Shown here piece by piece: positions 7,714-16,468 of a DNA stretch of 64,000 bases. The notes under the pieces are model-generated. The model was not told the DNA's origin. It saw nothing but the letters and a program-made list of their open reading frames with translations, and ran no database searches. Both the position numbers and the translations under genes were made by a program. Within the stretch, counting starts at the first letter, position 1; every line of letters begins with the position of its first letter. The DNA is from JAUVPY01 sp034412795 (lineage in GTDB: Bacteria; Chloroflexota; Anaerolineae; 4572-78; NAK82): assembly GCA_034412795.1 (NCBI GenBank), contig DAOUMD010000180.1:1-64000 (forward strand), in the 5' to 3' direction.

Positions 7714-8865
7714 ATGGTGACAAAACTTAGCCATCGTGAGCGAGTTCGGCAGGCACTGAACCAAACAGACCCAGATCGAGTGCCCCTCGACCTGGGTGGC
7801 CGGGTGACCAGTATCCATTGCGAAGAATACCAAAAACTTACCGGTCGCCAGGGCATCAACACCACGGTTCAGTTAGATCCCTTTTATTCGGTCATGAATC
7901 CCGATTTTCGGGTGTTGGAACGCCTGGGAGTCGATTTCTATTATCTTTTTCTAAAAGGGCCAGAGTACATCGTGGCCAAGGAAAACCCCGATGGGACTTA
8001 TGATAACCAATGGGGCATCACCGTAAAGAAGATGGGCACGCATTCTCAGCGGGTCACTCATCCCCTGGAAGATGCCGACCTCAACGACCTGGATAACTTC
8101 GCCTGGCCAGTCCCCAACCAGCCTGAACGGACAACAGGTCTGCGCGACAAAGCACGGGAACTTTATGAAGACACGGATTATGCCCTCGTCGCTGCACCCG
8201 TCAATGGGGGGATATTTGAGTTCGGTCAACATCTGCGTGGGATGAGCAATTTTCTGATTGATTTGCTTGTTAACAAGGACTTCGCCAATGCCCTGCTGGA
8301 TCGCCTCCTGGAGGTACAAATCGGGCTCTGGGAGGTCTTTATCGACGCGGTGGGAGACTTCGTAGAGATTGCCCAACTCGCCGATGATTTTGGCGCTCAG
8401 GACAATATGTTGATCTCTCCAGACCTATTCAGAGAGATGTTCAAGCCGCGATACAAAAAGATGATCGACTTCATCAAGAGTCGCAGCAACTGCAAAGTGT
8501 TCTTTCACTGCGATGGCGCCGTCTTCGACATCATCGAGGACTTCATTGAGATAGGAGTTGATATCCTCAACCCTCTCCAGCCTACAGCAAAAGGGATGGA
8601 GCCGACGCGTGTAAAAAGCGTATATGGAGATCGACTGGTGTTCCACGGAGCAATTGACAACCAGCAGTTGCTTCCCAATGGCAGTGTGGAAGAAGTTCAG
8701 GAGGTGGTCAAGCGGGTGATCGATGCCCTGGCCCCAGGGGGCGGGTACATTCTTGCAGCGGCGCACCTTCTGGAACCGGATATGCCTCTGGAAAACGTGT
8801 TCGCTATGTACGACACGGCCAGGGAATATGGGACGTATCCTATTGGATCGCAAAAAAGAAAATAG
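7714..8865 (+). CDS. UROD/MtaA-fold protein 3
   Basis: 383 residues from the ATG at 7714 (GAGGG five bases upstream). A TTG at 7693 would add seven residues but is buried in a hairpin. It has the family start LSHRERVRQALNQTDPDRVP. The zinc-motif position is HCDG (265-268), intermediate between HxCG and the other variants here. The third-ligand loop is AAAHLLEPDMPLEN. Conserved GVDILNPLQP and GGGYILAAAH mark the barrel. It lies third in the run of UROD genes and just ahead of the transketolase pair. The substrate is unknown. Confidence 0.8.
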   Translation: MVTKLSHRERVRQALNQTDPDRVPLDLGGRVTSIHCEEYQKLTGRQGINTTVQLDPFYSVMNPDFRVLERLGVDFYYLFLKGPEYIVAKENPDGTYDNQWGITVKKMGTHSQRVTHPLEDADLNDLDNFAWPVPNQPERTTGLRDKARELYEDTDYALVAAPVNGGIFEFGQHLRGMSNFLIDLLVNKDFANALLDRLLEVQIGLWEVFIDAVGDFVEIAQLADDFGAQDNMLISPDLFREMFKPRYKKMIDFIKSRSNCKVFFHCDGAVFDIIEDFIEIGVDILNPLQPTAKGMEPTRVKSVYGDRLVFHGAIDNQQLLPNGSVEEVQEVVKRVIDALAPGGGYILAAAHLLEPDMPLENVFAMYDTAREYGTYPIGSQKRK

Positions 8866-8875
8866 AGGTGAGGTT

Positions 8876-9736
8876 ATGCCAGACGAGGCTTTGATTAACC
8901 ACTTGCGCCAGAAGTGCCTGGACGTGCGGCGCGACATCATTGAGATGGTTTATGTTGGAGGTTCTGGTCATCCAGGTGGCTCCCTTTCCGCTGTAGAGAT
9001 ACTTGTTACCCTCTACTTTCATACTATGCGCATTCGCCCCGAGGAGCCCAACTGGCCGGAGCGAGACCGTTTTATACTCTCCAAAGGCCACGCTGCTCCG
9101 GCTATCTATGCTGTCCTGGCCGAGCGCGGCTTTTTCCCACTGGAGGAACTAAATTCCTTTTCCGCACCCGGGACACGGCTCCAGAAGCACATTGACATGC
9201 ATTTGGTACCTGGCACCGAACTCTCTACCGGTTCTCTGGGCCAGGGCTTTTCGGTGGCCGTGGGCATGGCCCTGGCGGATCGGATTGATGGTAAGAAACG
9301 CCGCGTATACGTTCTCGTCGGAGACGGGGAGAGCCAAGAAGGGCAGATATGGGAAGCGGGTATGAGCGCCGCGCAGTTGCAACTGGGCAACCTGGTCGCC
9401 TTTCTTGACTGTAACCGCTGCCAAGTAGACGGCTACGTCCGCGACATCTGCGATATTGAGCCAATCGAAGAGAAATGGCGCAGTTTTGGGTGGCATGTGC
9501 AACGCATAGATGGCCACGACCTGTATCAGATTCTGTCCGCCCTGGAGATTACGCGCCGTTTCGAACGTAGACCCCATATGATCATCGCCGACACCATCAA
9601 GGGCAAAGACGTATCCTACATGGAGGACCGACCCGAGTGGCACGCACGCCCTATTAATGACGAGGAATACCAGATTGCCGGGGGTGAACTGGACGCCATA
9701 GAGCGCAGCCTGGTCAGGCAAGGAGCGACAAAATGA
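8876..9736 (+). CDS. Transketolase N-terminal subunit (TPP-binding)
   Basis: 286 residues from the ATG at 8876 (GAGGTGAGGTT just upstream); a longer reading frame overlaps UROD 3 and is rejected. It carries the transketolase PP domain: GSGHPGGSLSAVEIL, SKGHAAPA, and the thiamine-diphosphate/Mg motif GDGESQEGQIWEA leading to NLVAFLDCNR. It works as a split enzyme with the next gene, moving C2 units between ketoses and aldoses. Split transketolases are common in sugar operons of anaerobes and Chloroflexota. Here it probably joins the sugar produced upstream to the pentose phosphate pool, or acts on a dedicated keto-sugar. Confidence 0.92.
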   Translation: MPDEALINHLRQKCLDVRRDIIEMVYVGGSGHPGGSLSAVEILVTLYFHTMRIRPEEPNWPERDRFILSKGHAAPAIYAVLAERGFFPLEELNSFSAPGTRLQKHIDMHLVPGTELSTGSLGQGFSVAVGMALADRIDGKKRRVYVLVGDGESQEGQIWEAGMSAAQLQLGNLVAFLDCNRCQVDGYVRDICDIEPIEEKWRSFGWHVQRIDGHDLYQILSALEITRRFERRPHMIIADTIKGKDVSYMEDRPEWHARPINDEEYQIAGGELDAIERSLVRQGATK

Positions 9737-10671
9737 AGTCCGTCAACAAACCTTTTGGCCATGCCCTGGCCGACCTGGGCGAGCACTACGAGAATCTGGT
9801 TGTGGTTGACGCCGATCTTCAGCGTGCAACCGAGACCTATTTCTTCCAGGAGAGATTTCCCGAACGCTACTTCGACGTGGGCATCGCTGAGGCGAACATG
9901 GTAGGCATCTCCGCCGGTCTGGCTCTCTCCGGCAAAATTACTTTCTGCGGCACTTTTGCCTGTTTCATCACTCAAAGAGTGTGCGACCAGGTGGCGATCT
10001 CGGTGGCCTATTGCCGGGCGAACGTCAAATTGGCGGGGGTGGAGCCAGGCCTGGCTTCGGGACGCAACGGAGCCTCGCACCAGGCGATGTTGGATCTGGC
10101 CATTATGCGTGCGATACCTAATATGACCGTCTTTGTTCCCGGCGATGCTATCGAGACGCGGGCCATCATGGAATACATGATGGATCATCCTGGCCCGGCT
10201 TACATGCGTGCACCCAGGGGGGACACCCCGGTGATTCTGCCCGACACCTACCGCTTTGAAGGAGGTAAGGCGGTACGCATGCGGGATGGAGACGACGTGA
10301 CCATTATCGCCTGTGGAATTATGCTCCCTCGTGCCCTGCAAGCCGCTGAAGAACTGGCCGGGGAAGGCATTTCTGCCCGTGTCATCAACATGTCCAGCAT
10401 CAAGCCCTTGGATGAAGAAGCGATTCTTTGTGCCGCAAGAGAGACCGGGTGCATCGTCACTGCCGAGAATCACAACATCCTAGGTGGGTTAGGAAGTGCT
10501 GTGGCAGAGGTGGTGGTCAGTCATCTCCCGGTTCCCGTGATAAGGATTGGCATACGTGACGTTTTCGGAGAGGTTGGCACGCCGGATTGGCTCGCAGAGA
10601 AGTTCTGCATCGGCTCGTCCCATATCGCCCAGGCTGCGCGAGAAGCGATTGAGCGAAAGAGTCGCCCATAA
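9733..10671 (+). CDS. Transketolase C-terminal subunit
   Basis: 312 residues, start overlapping the previous stop by four bases. It contains the Pyr domain with the catalytic Glu in FDVGIAEANMVGISAGLA, near residue 55, and the C-terminal transketolase domain with GCIVTAENHNILGGLGSAV. It completes the heteromeric transketolase with the upstream subunit. The fixed order N then C and the overlap indicate coupled translation. Confidence 0.92.
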   Translation: MKSVNKPFGHALADLGEHYENLVVVDADLQRATETYFFQERFPERYFDVGIAEANMVGISAGLALSGKITFCGTFACFITQRVCDQVAISVAYCRANVKLAGVEPGLASGRNGASHQAMLDLAIMRAIPNMTVFVPGDAIETRAIMEYMMDHPGPAYMRAPRGDTPVILPDTYRFEGGKAVRMRDGDDVTIIACGIMLPRALQAAEELAGEGISARVINMSSIKPLDEEAILCAARETGCIVTAENHNILGGLGSAVAEVVVSHLPVPVIRIGIRDVFGEVGTPDWLAEKFCIGSSHIAQAAREAIERKSRP

Positions 10672-10728
10672 CAGAAAAACGGGCCGCATCTCAGGCACCG
10701 CCTGAATCAACCAGGAAAGGATTAGACA

Positions 10729-11520
10729 ATGAGGCAGATCTGGGCCACACCGGGGCTGGATGACCTGGCGGTGGCAGAATGGAAAAGGCTACTCGCTCAC
10801 CTGGCCAAGCATCGGTTTGTCGGTATCGAGCCGTTGATCGCCGGACCCTACAAGATACCTGTGGCGACTATCCAAGAACTACTTCAAGAGAGGGGCCTGG
10901 TGCTTACCGGCCTGCGAACTGGCGCAATCGCGGCGGTCCATGGGGTGAGTCTGGGACATCCTGACCCAACTGTGAGAAGCGAGGCAGTAACACGGCTCAA
11001 CGAGGTGACCCGCTATGGAGCCCAATTTGGGCAACCGCATCTACTGGTGGGATTGCTACAGGGGCCGTTGGAACCAGGACAGGCAGTCGAGCAGACATCG
11101 GAGAGGGTCATTGACAGCCTGCGTCTGTGTGCCGATGAAGCGGCAGACTACGGCGTGGAGATCGATTTGGAGCCGGTCAACCGCTACGAACTGGGGTACC
11201 ACAACCGAGTGCATGAAATCATCGAGGTGATACAGGATATTGATCGGCCCAACGTACGAATCCTTCTGGACACCTTTCATATGAACATTGAAGAAGCCTC
11301 AATTTCGGCGGCTGTGGTGCAGGCAGCCCCTTTCTTAGGGCACGTGCACCTTGCTGACAGCAATCGTCTGGCCCCAGGAAGAGGGCACTTCAACTTCTCA
11401 GATTTCTTTGCACTGTTGAAGACAGTCGGATACAAAGGAGACGTAACAGTCGAGACCCCCATGCCAGATCAGTATGAAGCAATCTCAATTTCTGCCCGGA
11501 GCCTTGACCGTTTGCTGTGA
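10729..11520 (+). CDS. TIM-barrel ketose 3-epimerase/isomerase family protein
   Basis: 263 residues, ATG with AGGAAAGG upstream. It belongs to the xylose-isomerase-like AP-endonuclease-2 fold. The metal site is readable: E in DLEPVNRYE, D in LLDTFHMNIEE, H in GHVHLADSNR, and E in DVTVETPMP. The DSNR..PG.GH pattern is that of D-tagatose/D-psicose 3-epimerases and hydroxypyruvate isomerases. It likely shifts a hydroxyl on a free ketose before the transketolase step. It is the last gene of the plus-strand operon; the next gene is convergent. Confidence 0.82.
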   Translation: MRQIWATPGLDDLAVAEWKRLLAHLAKHRFVGIEPLIAGPYKIPVATIQELLQERGLVLTGLRTGAIAAVHGVSLGHPDPTVRSEAVTRLNEVTRYGAQFGQPHLLVGLLQGPLEPGQAVEQTSERVIDSLRLCADEAADYGVEIDLEPVNRYELGYHNRVHEIIEVIQDIDRPNVRILLDTFHMNIEEASISAAVVQAAPFLGHVHLADSNRLAPGRGHFNFSDFFALLKTVGYKGDVTVETPMPDQYEAISISARSLDRLL

Positions 11521-11528
11521 TGGGAAGA

Positions 11529-12599
11529 TCAATCTTGACCGAGAGCCACCGCCAAATCATAGGGTGTAACGCCTGGCGATTCGACTCCGTTGGCCCGATA
11601 GAATTCCTCAATCCTGCCTTGCATCTCGGAGGGAATAGCATCGACGAGGTACTGTTCCAACCCTGCAAGCATTTCGGCGGGGTAGAAGAAGAAGTCACCC
11701 GAGATGCCTACAGTCACAATCTTCCCTTCCTGGGTCTCTAGCGTGGTCCGGATCAAGCCGCCTGGTGCTTTGTGCAGCCGCCGCGTCACTTCCACCCCCT
11801 CAGCGATCTTGACGGCTCGACTCAGCGCCCGATCCTGCCGACGCTCACGCAAGCGCCTGCCTGGTTGGAGCAGCCATTCTTCGGTGGTGTGGGTTTGGGC
11901 CAGCACAGCTACCTGGTCGCGTACGACATCAGGCAAATCCGCGGGCGTCAATGGCCCCAATATGCTCGAAAAACCCCGCACCAGCGCGGCGGTCATTGTT
12001 TGCCAGTTGGGAACCTGGTCAAGTTCTCGACGAAGGGTGGTCAGGTTCTCACGCATGCTCTTAAAAACTTTATCGCGGAACTTGGCATCGGGCACGCACA
12101 GCACGCGGGCCATCGTGGCGTAGTCGAAATCGACGATCAGATTGCCTACCAGGACCAAATAGTCCCCGATCTCACCTGCACCGTTTCCCGAAATCTTTCG
12201 CCCTTCTGGGGTGACAATGTCGTTTACGGGCTTGTAGTGCACCTCGACGCCCAGTTCGCGGTAGGCATGTACCACCGGCTCCAAAAACCTCTGGTAGAAC
12301 TCGATCTTATCCCTACCCAAGACGAGGGGATTGTCCTTGTGGATGACGAGCTGATAGAAGAGCTGCTGCCCATCCAGGTAGACTGCGCCGCCCCCCACCT
12401 CACGTCTGAATACAGGGATGCCTTGCTGGCGACAGTGGGTCAGGTCCACTTCTTGTTCTGCGTCTTGATGATATCCGATGCACACGTAGGGCTCGGCCGG
12501 TGCGAGCAAAACCAATCCTTCCTTCCCCACCCGAGGAAGGGCATGGTAGATTAATTGAGAGTCGAGCCACGGTACGTGGGCCAGGTTGTATAACTCCAT
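11529..12599 (-). CDS. lplA: Lipoate-protein ligase A family
   Basis: 356 residues. The LplA/LipB/BirA catalytic domain shows RREVGGGAVYLDGQQLFYQ (about 66-84) and GRKISGNGAGEIGDYL with the catalytic lysine of the KISGNA-type motif, followed by a C-terminal accessory domain. It attaches lipoate to a lysine of acceptor domains. It follows the H-protein-like gene by about 15 bases on the same strand, so its dedicated acceptor is probably that protein. The same pairing is known from lipoate-binding-protein/heterodisulfide-reductase sulfur systems (established), but the rest of this cluster differs. Confidence 0.9.
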   Translation of the reverse strand: MELYNLAHVPWLDSQLIYHALPRVGKEGLVLLAPAEPYVCIGYHQDAEQEVDLTHCRQQGIPVFRREVGGGAVYLDGQQLFYQLVIHKDNPLVLGRDKIEFYQRFLEPVVHAYRELGVEVHYKPVNDIVTPEGRKISGNGAGEIGDYLVLVGNLIVDFDYATMARVLCVPDAKFRDKVFKSMRENLTTLRRELDQVPNWQTMTAALVRGFSSILGPLTPADLPDVVRDQVAVLAQTHTTEEWLLQPGRRLRERRQDRALSRAVKIAEGVEVTRRLHKAPGGLIRTTLETQEGKIVTVGISGDFFFYPAEMLAGLEQYLVDAIPSEMQGRIEEFYRANGVESPGVTPYDLAVALGQD

Positions 12600-12614
12600 T
12601 ATCTCTTAACGCTT

Positions 12615-13037
12615 CTACTTCCCGTACTTCTCACGCTCTGCTGCGATGAACTCGGCAAAGTCTGGGTCTGAGGCGCGCATCAGCTTGTCCACCTCGGCCG
12701 GATTGCCAAGTTTCACCCTGACGAGCCAACCGTCTTCATAAGGCGATTCATTGACGATTGCGCTTTCCCACTCCAGTTCTTCGTTGGCCTCAATGATCTC
12801 ACCACTGAGGATAGCCTTCACCCGGCCCACCCACTTACCTGACTCCAGCGACATAAAGGGCATACCCTGCTCGATTCTCCGTCCCACCCGAGGCGCCTCT
12901 ACATAGACGATCCTGTTCGCCAGTGCCTGCCCCAAATCGGTCATGCCGATCGTTGCCACGTCCCCCTCAATACGAGCCCAGTTATGTTCTCGGTCGTAAT
13001 ACCGATCCTCGGGAAATTCATATGGGTCGATCCTCAA
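12615..13037 (-). CDS. gcvH-like: Lipoyl carrier, glycine-cleavage H-protein-like
   Basis: 140 residues from a TTG at 13037 with a strong GGAGG eight bases upstream; a longer frame extends into a repeat and is rejected. It shows the H-protein core: YYDREHNWARIEGDVATIG, GMTDLGQALA, and the lipoylation site LESGKWVGRVKA with K68. H-proteins carry an aminomethyl or dithiol group on lipoate. There is no glycine decarboxylase or lipoamide dehydrogenase in the window, and its operon partners are an HdrD-like protein and a cytochrome b. A redox-carrier role like that of lipoate-binding proteins in sHdr systems is therefore as likely as classical glycine cleavage. Confidence 0.88.
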   Translation of the reverse strand: MRIDPYEFPEDRYYDREHNWARIEGDVATIGMTDLGQALANRIVYVEAPRVGRRIEQGMPFMSLESGKWVGRVKAILSGEIIEANEELEWESAIVNESPYEDGWLVRVKLGNPAEVDKLMRASDPDFAEFIAAEREKYGK

Positions 13038-13062
13038 CGCCTTTACCTCCTTCGTTTTTGAG

Positions 13063-13199
13063 TTGAGTTTAGAAAGCCAAGAAACCGGGTTTTTTGTCGT
13101 CTGACCATAGGTTTTGGCACGTTGCAAGGTGCTTTTTCATAATTGCGGTTGCACACTGAAGTTCAAAAACCCGGTTTCTTACAAGTTGTCTAAACTCAA
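13063..13199. repeat. Small inverted-repeat element (MITE-like), GAGTTTAGA / ACCGGGTTTTT family
   Basis: TTGAGTTTAGA (13063-13073) is matched by TCTAAACTCAA (13189-13199). Inside these, AAGAAACCGGGTTTTT is matched in inverted form by AAAAACCCGGTTTCTT. It lies between the H-protein gene and the HdrD-like gene, immediately upstream of the H-protein ribosome site. Related arms occur at 30824-30919 and 53327-53421. Confidence 0.65.
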
Positions 13200-13233
13200 G
13201 TTTTGATTAATGGCTCATAACCAGAATTAGTGC

Positions 13234-14511
13234 TCACTCCTGCATTGCTCGCCACACAACCTCGGTGACGTCCATCGTCCGGATGCGAATCCGGTTCCTG
13301 CGAGCGGCCTCCGCGAGTGTCCGGCTACACTGCTGGCAAGCAGAGACCACCACCTCAGCGCCTGTATCTTGTGCCTGCAGGATACGGCGTTTTCCTATCG
13401 CAGCCGTCAACTCGGCGTCGGCCATTTCGGCGTCACCGCCACCACCACAACACAGCGACATCTCGCGGTTGTCCGCCATTTCGTTGAACCGGATATTCGG
13501 AATGGCCCGGAGGATTCGGCGGGGCGCATCGTAGATACCACTCGTCCGGCCCAGATCGCAGGGATCGTGGTAAGTAACCGGTTGAGGGAAGCTGTACAAC
13601 TTGATTCTGCCCTCGTCAATCAGGTCAGCCAGCAACTGGGTAGCGTGCACGACTTCAAAGCCCAGCGGCTCGGCCAAAATCTTGGGGTATTCGTGCGCCC
13701 AGGTGTGGTAGCAGGAGGGACAGGTAGCCACCAGACGGCGGGCGCCGATGGCCCGCACTGCTTCAACGTTGTGACGGGCCAAGGCCCGGACTTCGTGTCC
13801 CATGCCGGCGATCTCCAGGGGAAAGCCACAGCACCATTCCTTCCCACCCAACGTAGTAAAATCTTCGCCAACGCGCTCCAGGATCTGGACGAAGCTCTGG
13901 GGAATTCCGTAAACTCTAGGATACAGCGCCCCGACACAACCAACAAAGTAGACCGTCTCTGCCCCCTGTTTGCGATCGAGCCTCTCGGGCACATGCTCCA
14001 GGTTTTGAGTCCAAATCAGACGGTTGGCATTGTCCTCACCTGAGATGTTGTAACAGCTCACGACTCGGTCCCGAAGTGCGTCAAAGACCTCAGGATGCAC
14101 ATCCCAGGCTACCAGTTGCTCACGCATCGATATCCACAGCGGGCGGGTATCGATGCGCACCGGGCAGACCACGTGACAACGAGCGCAGAGGGTGCAACGA
14201 TAGACACCTTGGCTGTAGGCTGCCTGGTCCTCGTTCGTGGCCGACCGGATGCCGAACAGACGCGCCAGCCAACCCACGTGATCGGCCTTCCAGAAGTTCT
14301 TCGTCCGGGCGATCTTTTGCAGGGGATGGATTTCCTCGTTCTGCGCTGCCGCGAATGTAGGGCAAGATTCGATACACTCACCACAACGGGTGCAAGCCTC
14401 CATCTCCATCATCTGGCGCAGCGAGAAGTGCGTCAGGTCTACGCGTTTTTTATTCGTACTCAACTTGAATCTTTCATTGTCAATCTCACATCGCCGTTTG
14501 TGGGGTCTCAC
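13234..14511 (-). CDS. HdrD/GlcF-like iron-sulfur protein with two CCG domains
   Basis: 425 residues, GTG start overlapping the cytochrome b gene by 26 bases. The N-terminus has two 4Fe-4S motifs (CTRCGECIESCP near 38-49 and CTLCARCHVVCP). Two cysteine-rich CCG modules follow (GCVGALYPR..WCCGFP and HDPCDLGR..LCCGGGG), the non-cubane cluster sites of heterodisulfide reductase. HdrD and DsrK relatives exchange electrons between a disulfide or dithiol and a membrane cytochrome. With a lipoyl protein encoded next door, lipoyl dithiol is a plausible substrate (inference). Confidence 0.9.
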   Translation of the reverse strand: MRPHKRRCEIDNERFKLSTNKKRVDLTHFSLRQMMEMEACTRCGECIESCPTFAAAQNEEIHPLQKIARTKNFWKADHVGWLARLFGIRSATNEDQAAYSQGVYRCTLCARCHVVCPVRIDTRPLWISMREQLVAWDVHPEVFDALRDRVVSCYNISGEDNANRLIWTQNLEHVPERLDRKQGAETVYFVGCVGALYPRVYGIPQSFVQILERVGEDFTTLGGKEWCCGFPLEIAGMGHEVRALARHNVEAVRAIGARRLVATCPSCYHTWAHEYPKILAEPLGFEVVHATQLLADLIDEGRIKLYSFPQPVTYHDPCDLGRTSGIYDAPRRILRAIPNIRFNEMADNREMSLCCGGGGDAEMADAELTAAIGKRRILQAQDTGAEVVVSACQQCSRTLAEAARRNRIRIRTMDVTEVVWRAMQE

Positions 14512-15454
14512 GCCCTGAGTGTTTCCGAGCGTCGTGCTTCTCCTGGTCTAACATTGTGTTGTAGGCCACGATGACAGGGCTCATTACCACGTGAAAGAAA
14601 CGAGTAAATGGTAGCAGGAAGAGCAAGGCGGTCACGATCGCGAAGTGCAACCAAAAGACGAGGTTGTGAAGCACCTGCCATACACCGCGGCTTAGCCCGA
14701 GCGTCCCCAGCGCCAGCGCCGACGTGTAACCGGCAAAGCCCCATTTTGGCCCCCACACATCATATAGCATCAGGGGGTACCTTTCCGGCGGGAGCATGGT
14801 TGGATCGGGCGCGAAAACGCCGCTCGCCGTTGTGTAGTCGGCCAGCAGCCGGAACGTCTCGGTTGGAAACCCGCTGAAGGCGATGAGGGTTAGTAGGACG
14901 ATGACAATGCTGTCAGCGGGGACGGTCCGCAGTTGGGGATCCTTTTGGAAATAACGACGGTAGATGACCAGGATCATACCGCCCATAAAGATCAGTCCAA
15001 GCACTTCGTTTACCAGGGCCACCCACCATACGTCGGCGTGGAAGAGCTGGCCGATGAGGGGGATTGAGACAACCTCTTCGGGACTCATCCCCAGTAGGGG
15101 CAAGATCTCGACGACAAAGCCGGTGACGGTCGAAAGCATACCTAGCACCAGCATGGAGCCAAAGACGGACATGTGGGCCACCCAGCGGCGGAGACTGACA
15201 CCATAAAGCTGCCGGTGGACCATACCATCAACAATGAGGGCCTTCAACAAGGGCCAGACCCGCCGGCTAAGGATCACGCGGCTGGCGAAACCTGTCACCA
15301 CGATGAACTTGCGCCAACGGGGAGCATCTGCTGGCAATCCAGGTACTCTGGCTTTCAGCCACACCGAGAGAATATAAACCAGTTCGACGCCAAACAAACC
15401 CAACAGGATGAGGTGTACGATCCAGAAGATCTTCAGGCGCAATTCGTGTTCCAC
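14486..15454 (-). CDS. NarI/HdrE/DsrM-like cytochrome b membrane subunit
   Basis: 322 residues, GTG start with AAAGGAAA upstream. Several membrane helices are visible (about 6-30, 90-115, 140-165, 180-200, 255-280) with histidines placed for haem b: MVHRQLYG, WVAHMSVFG, LHFAIVTA and RFFHVV. It belongs to the nitrate-reductase gamma-like family that includes HdrE and DsrM. It would pass electrons from the downstream, overlapping HdrD-like protein into the quinone pool. The last 26 bases overlap that gene, indicating a tightly coupled complex. Confidence 0.85.
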   Translation of the reverse strand: MEHELRLKIFWIVHLILLGLFGVELVYILSVWLKARVPGLPADAPRWRKFIVVTGFASRVILSRRVWPLLKALIVDGMVHRQLYGVSLRRWVAHMSVFGSMLVLGMLSTVTGFVVEILPLLGMSPEEVVSIPLIGQLFHADVWWVALVNEVLGLIFMGGMILVIYRRYFQKDPQLRTVPADSIVIVLLTLIAFSGFPTETFRLLADYTTASGVFAPDPTMLPPERYPLMLYDVWGPKWGFAGYTSALALGTLGLSRGVWQVLHNLVFWLHFAIVTALLFLLPFTRFFHVVMSPVIVAYNTMLDQEKHDARKHSGRETPQTAM

Positions 15455-15520
15455 ACACCATTTCCTTTGCCAATTTCGTAGAGCGTGCTGGCGGCGTCGA
15501 GATGGACGGCCACACCTGAT

Positions 15521-16468
15521 TCACAGCTTTAGTCTTGGATCCAGGGCGTCCCGCAAACCGTCGCCCAGCATGTTGATCGCGAGTACCGAGATCATGATCG
15601 CCAAGCCGGGAAAGAAGGTGGTCCATGGCGCGGCCCGCAGATAATTACGTCCCTCATTCAGCATGTAGCCCCACTCGGCCGTCGGCGGTTGGACACCCAG
15701 GCCTAAAAAACTCAAGGCGGATGCAGCCAGAATGGCCGCCGCAACGTCCAACGTAGCCAACACGATGACCGGTCCAACCAAATTTGGGAGGAGATGCTTG
15801 GACAAAATTCTGACATCTCGACATCCCACAACCCTCGCTGCCTCGACGTAGGTTTGCTGTTTGGCACTTAGCACTGTCCCACGCACCAATCGCGCGTAGC
15901 CGGTGATGCTGGAGATGCCTACCGCCAGCATCACGTTGAAGAGACCGGGCCCGAGCATGCCGACGATAGTCAACGCCAGCAGAATACGTGGAAAAGAGAG
16001 CAGAATGTCCACCAAGCGCATTATGAGTGTGTCGGTGAAGCGGCCATAGTAACCCGAGACGAGACCCAGCACAATGCCGAAAGAAGCTGCAATGGCAACC
16101 GATATCAGACCGACCACCAGAGTGGTGCGCCCGCCCCAGAAGATACGGGAAAGAATATCCCGGCCGTACAGGTCAGTGCCCAAGATATGTTCCTGGCTGG
16201 GCGCTGCGAGTTGCTTCAGAATGTCAACCTCGTACGGATCGTACGGCGAAATCTGGGGCGCAAACAGGGCCATCAGCGAAACCAAGACGAGAGCTACAAG
16301 TCCAGCCATGGCCACCCTGTTTCTGACCAGCATCCTGAGCGCGATGCGCCATGGGCTGTCGGCCCTCATCTGCTTTGCTTTGAGTTCTTCTGCTTGATCG
16401 ACCGAGAGTCCGACTACCGCAGACACGTTGCCCCCTACCTCAACCGGCTGGCGATTCGCGGGCATCAC
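15521..16468 (-). CDS. dppC-like: Peptide/opine ABC transporter permease (DppC type)
   Basis: 315 residues. It has an N-terminal OppC_N region with a membrane helix near residues 55-72, GTDLYGRDILSRIFWGGR, and the permease EAA region YVEAARVVGCRDVRIL followed by HLLPN. The ATGATG start overlaps the dppB-like stop. With its partner it forms the pore for a peptide-sized or amine-type solute delivered by the SBP_bac_5 lipoprotein. No DppD/DppF ATPases are encoded here, so ATP hydrolysis must come from subunits encoded elsewhere. Confidence 0.93.
   Translation of the reverse strand: MMPANRQPVEVGGNVSAVVGLSVDQAEELKAKQMRADSPWRIALRMLVRNRVAMAGLVALVLVSLMALFAPQISPYDPYEVDILKQLAAPSQEHILGTDLYGRDILSRIFWGGRTTLVVGLISVAIAASFGIVLGLVSGYYGRFTDTLIMRLVDILLSFPRILLALTIVGMLGPGLFNVMLAVGISSITGYARLVRGTVLSAKQQTYVEAARVVGCRDVRILSKHLLPNLVGPVIVLATLDVAAAILAASALSFLGLGVQPPTAEWGYMLNEGRNYLRAAPWTTFFPGLAIMISVLAINMLGDGLRDALDPRLKL

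Noticed and set aside
5375..8865. HemE (haem biosynthesis) for the UROD genes
   Set aside because: Start regions and active-site motifs match the MtaA-like branch, four paralogues exist, and no haem genes lie nearby.
11529..15454. Canonical glycine cleavage system
   Set aside because: No P-protein or lipoamide dehydrogenase is present, and the H-protein operon encodes an Hdr-like complex instead.
11529..15454. sHdr sulfur-oxidation cluster
   Set aside because: HdrA, the HdrC/HdrB split pairs, rhodanese and TusA genes are absent; only the lipoyl carrier, ligase and CCG logic are shared.
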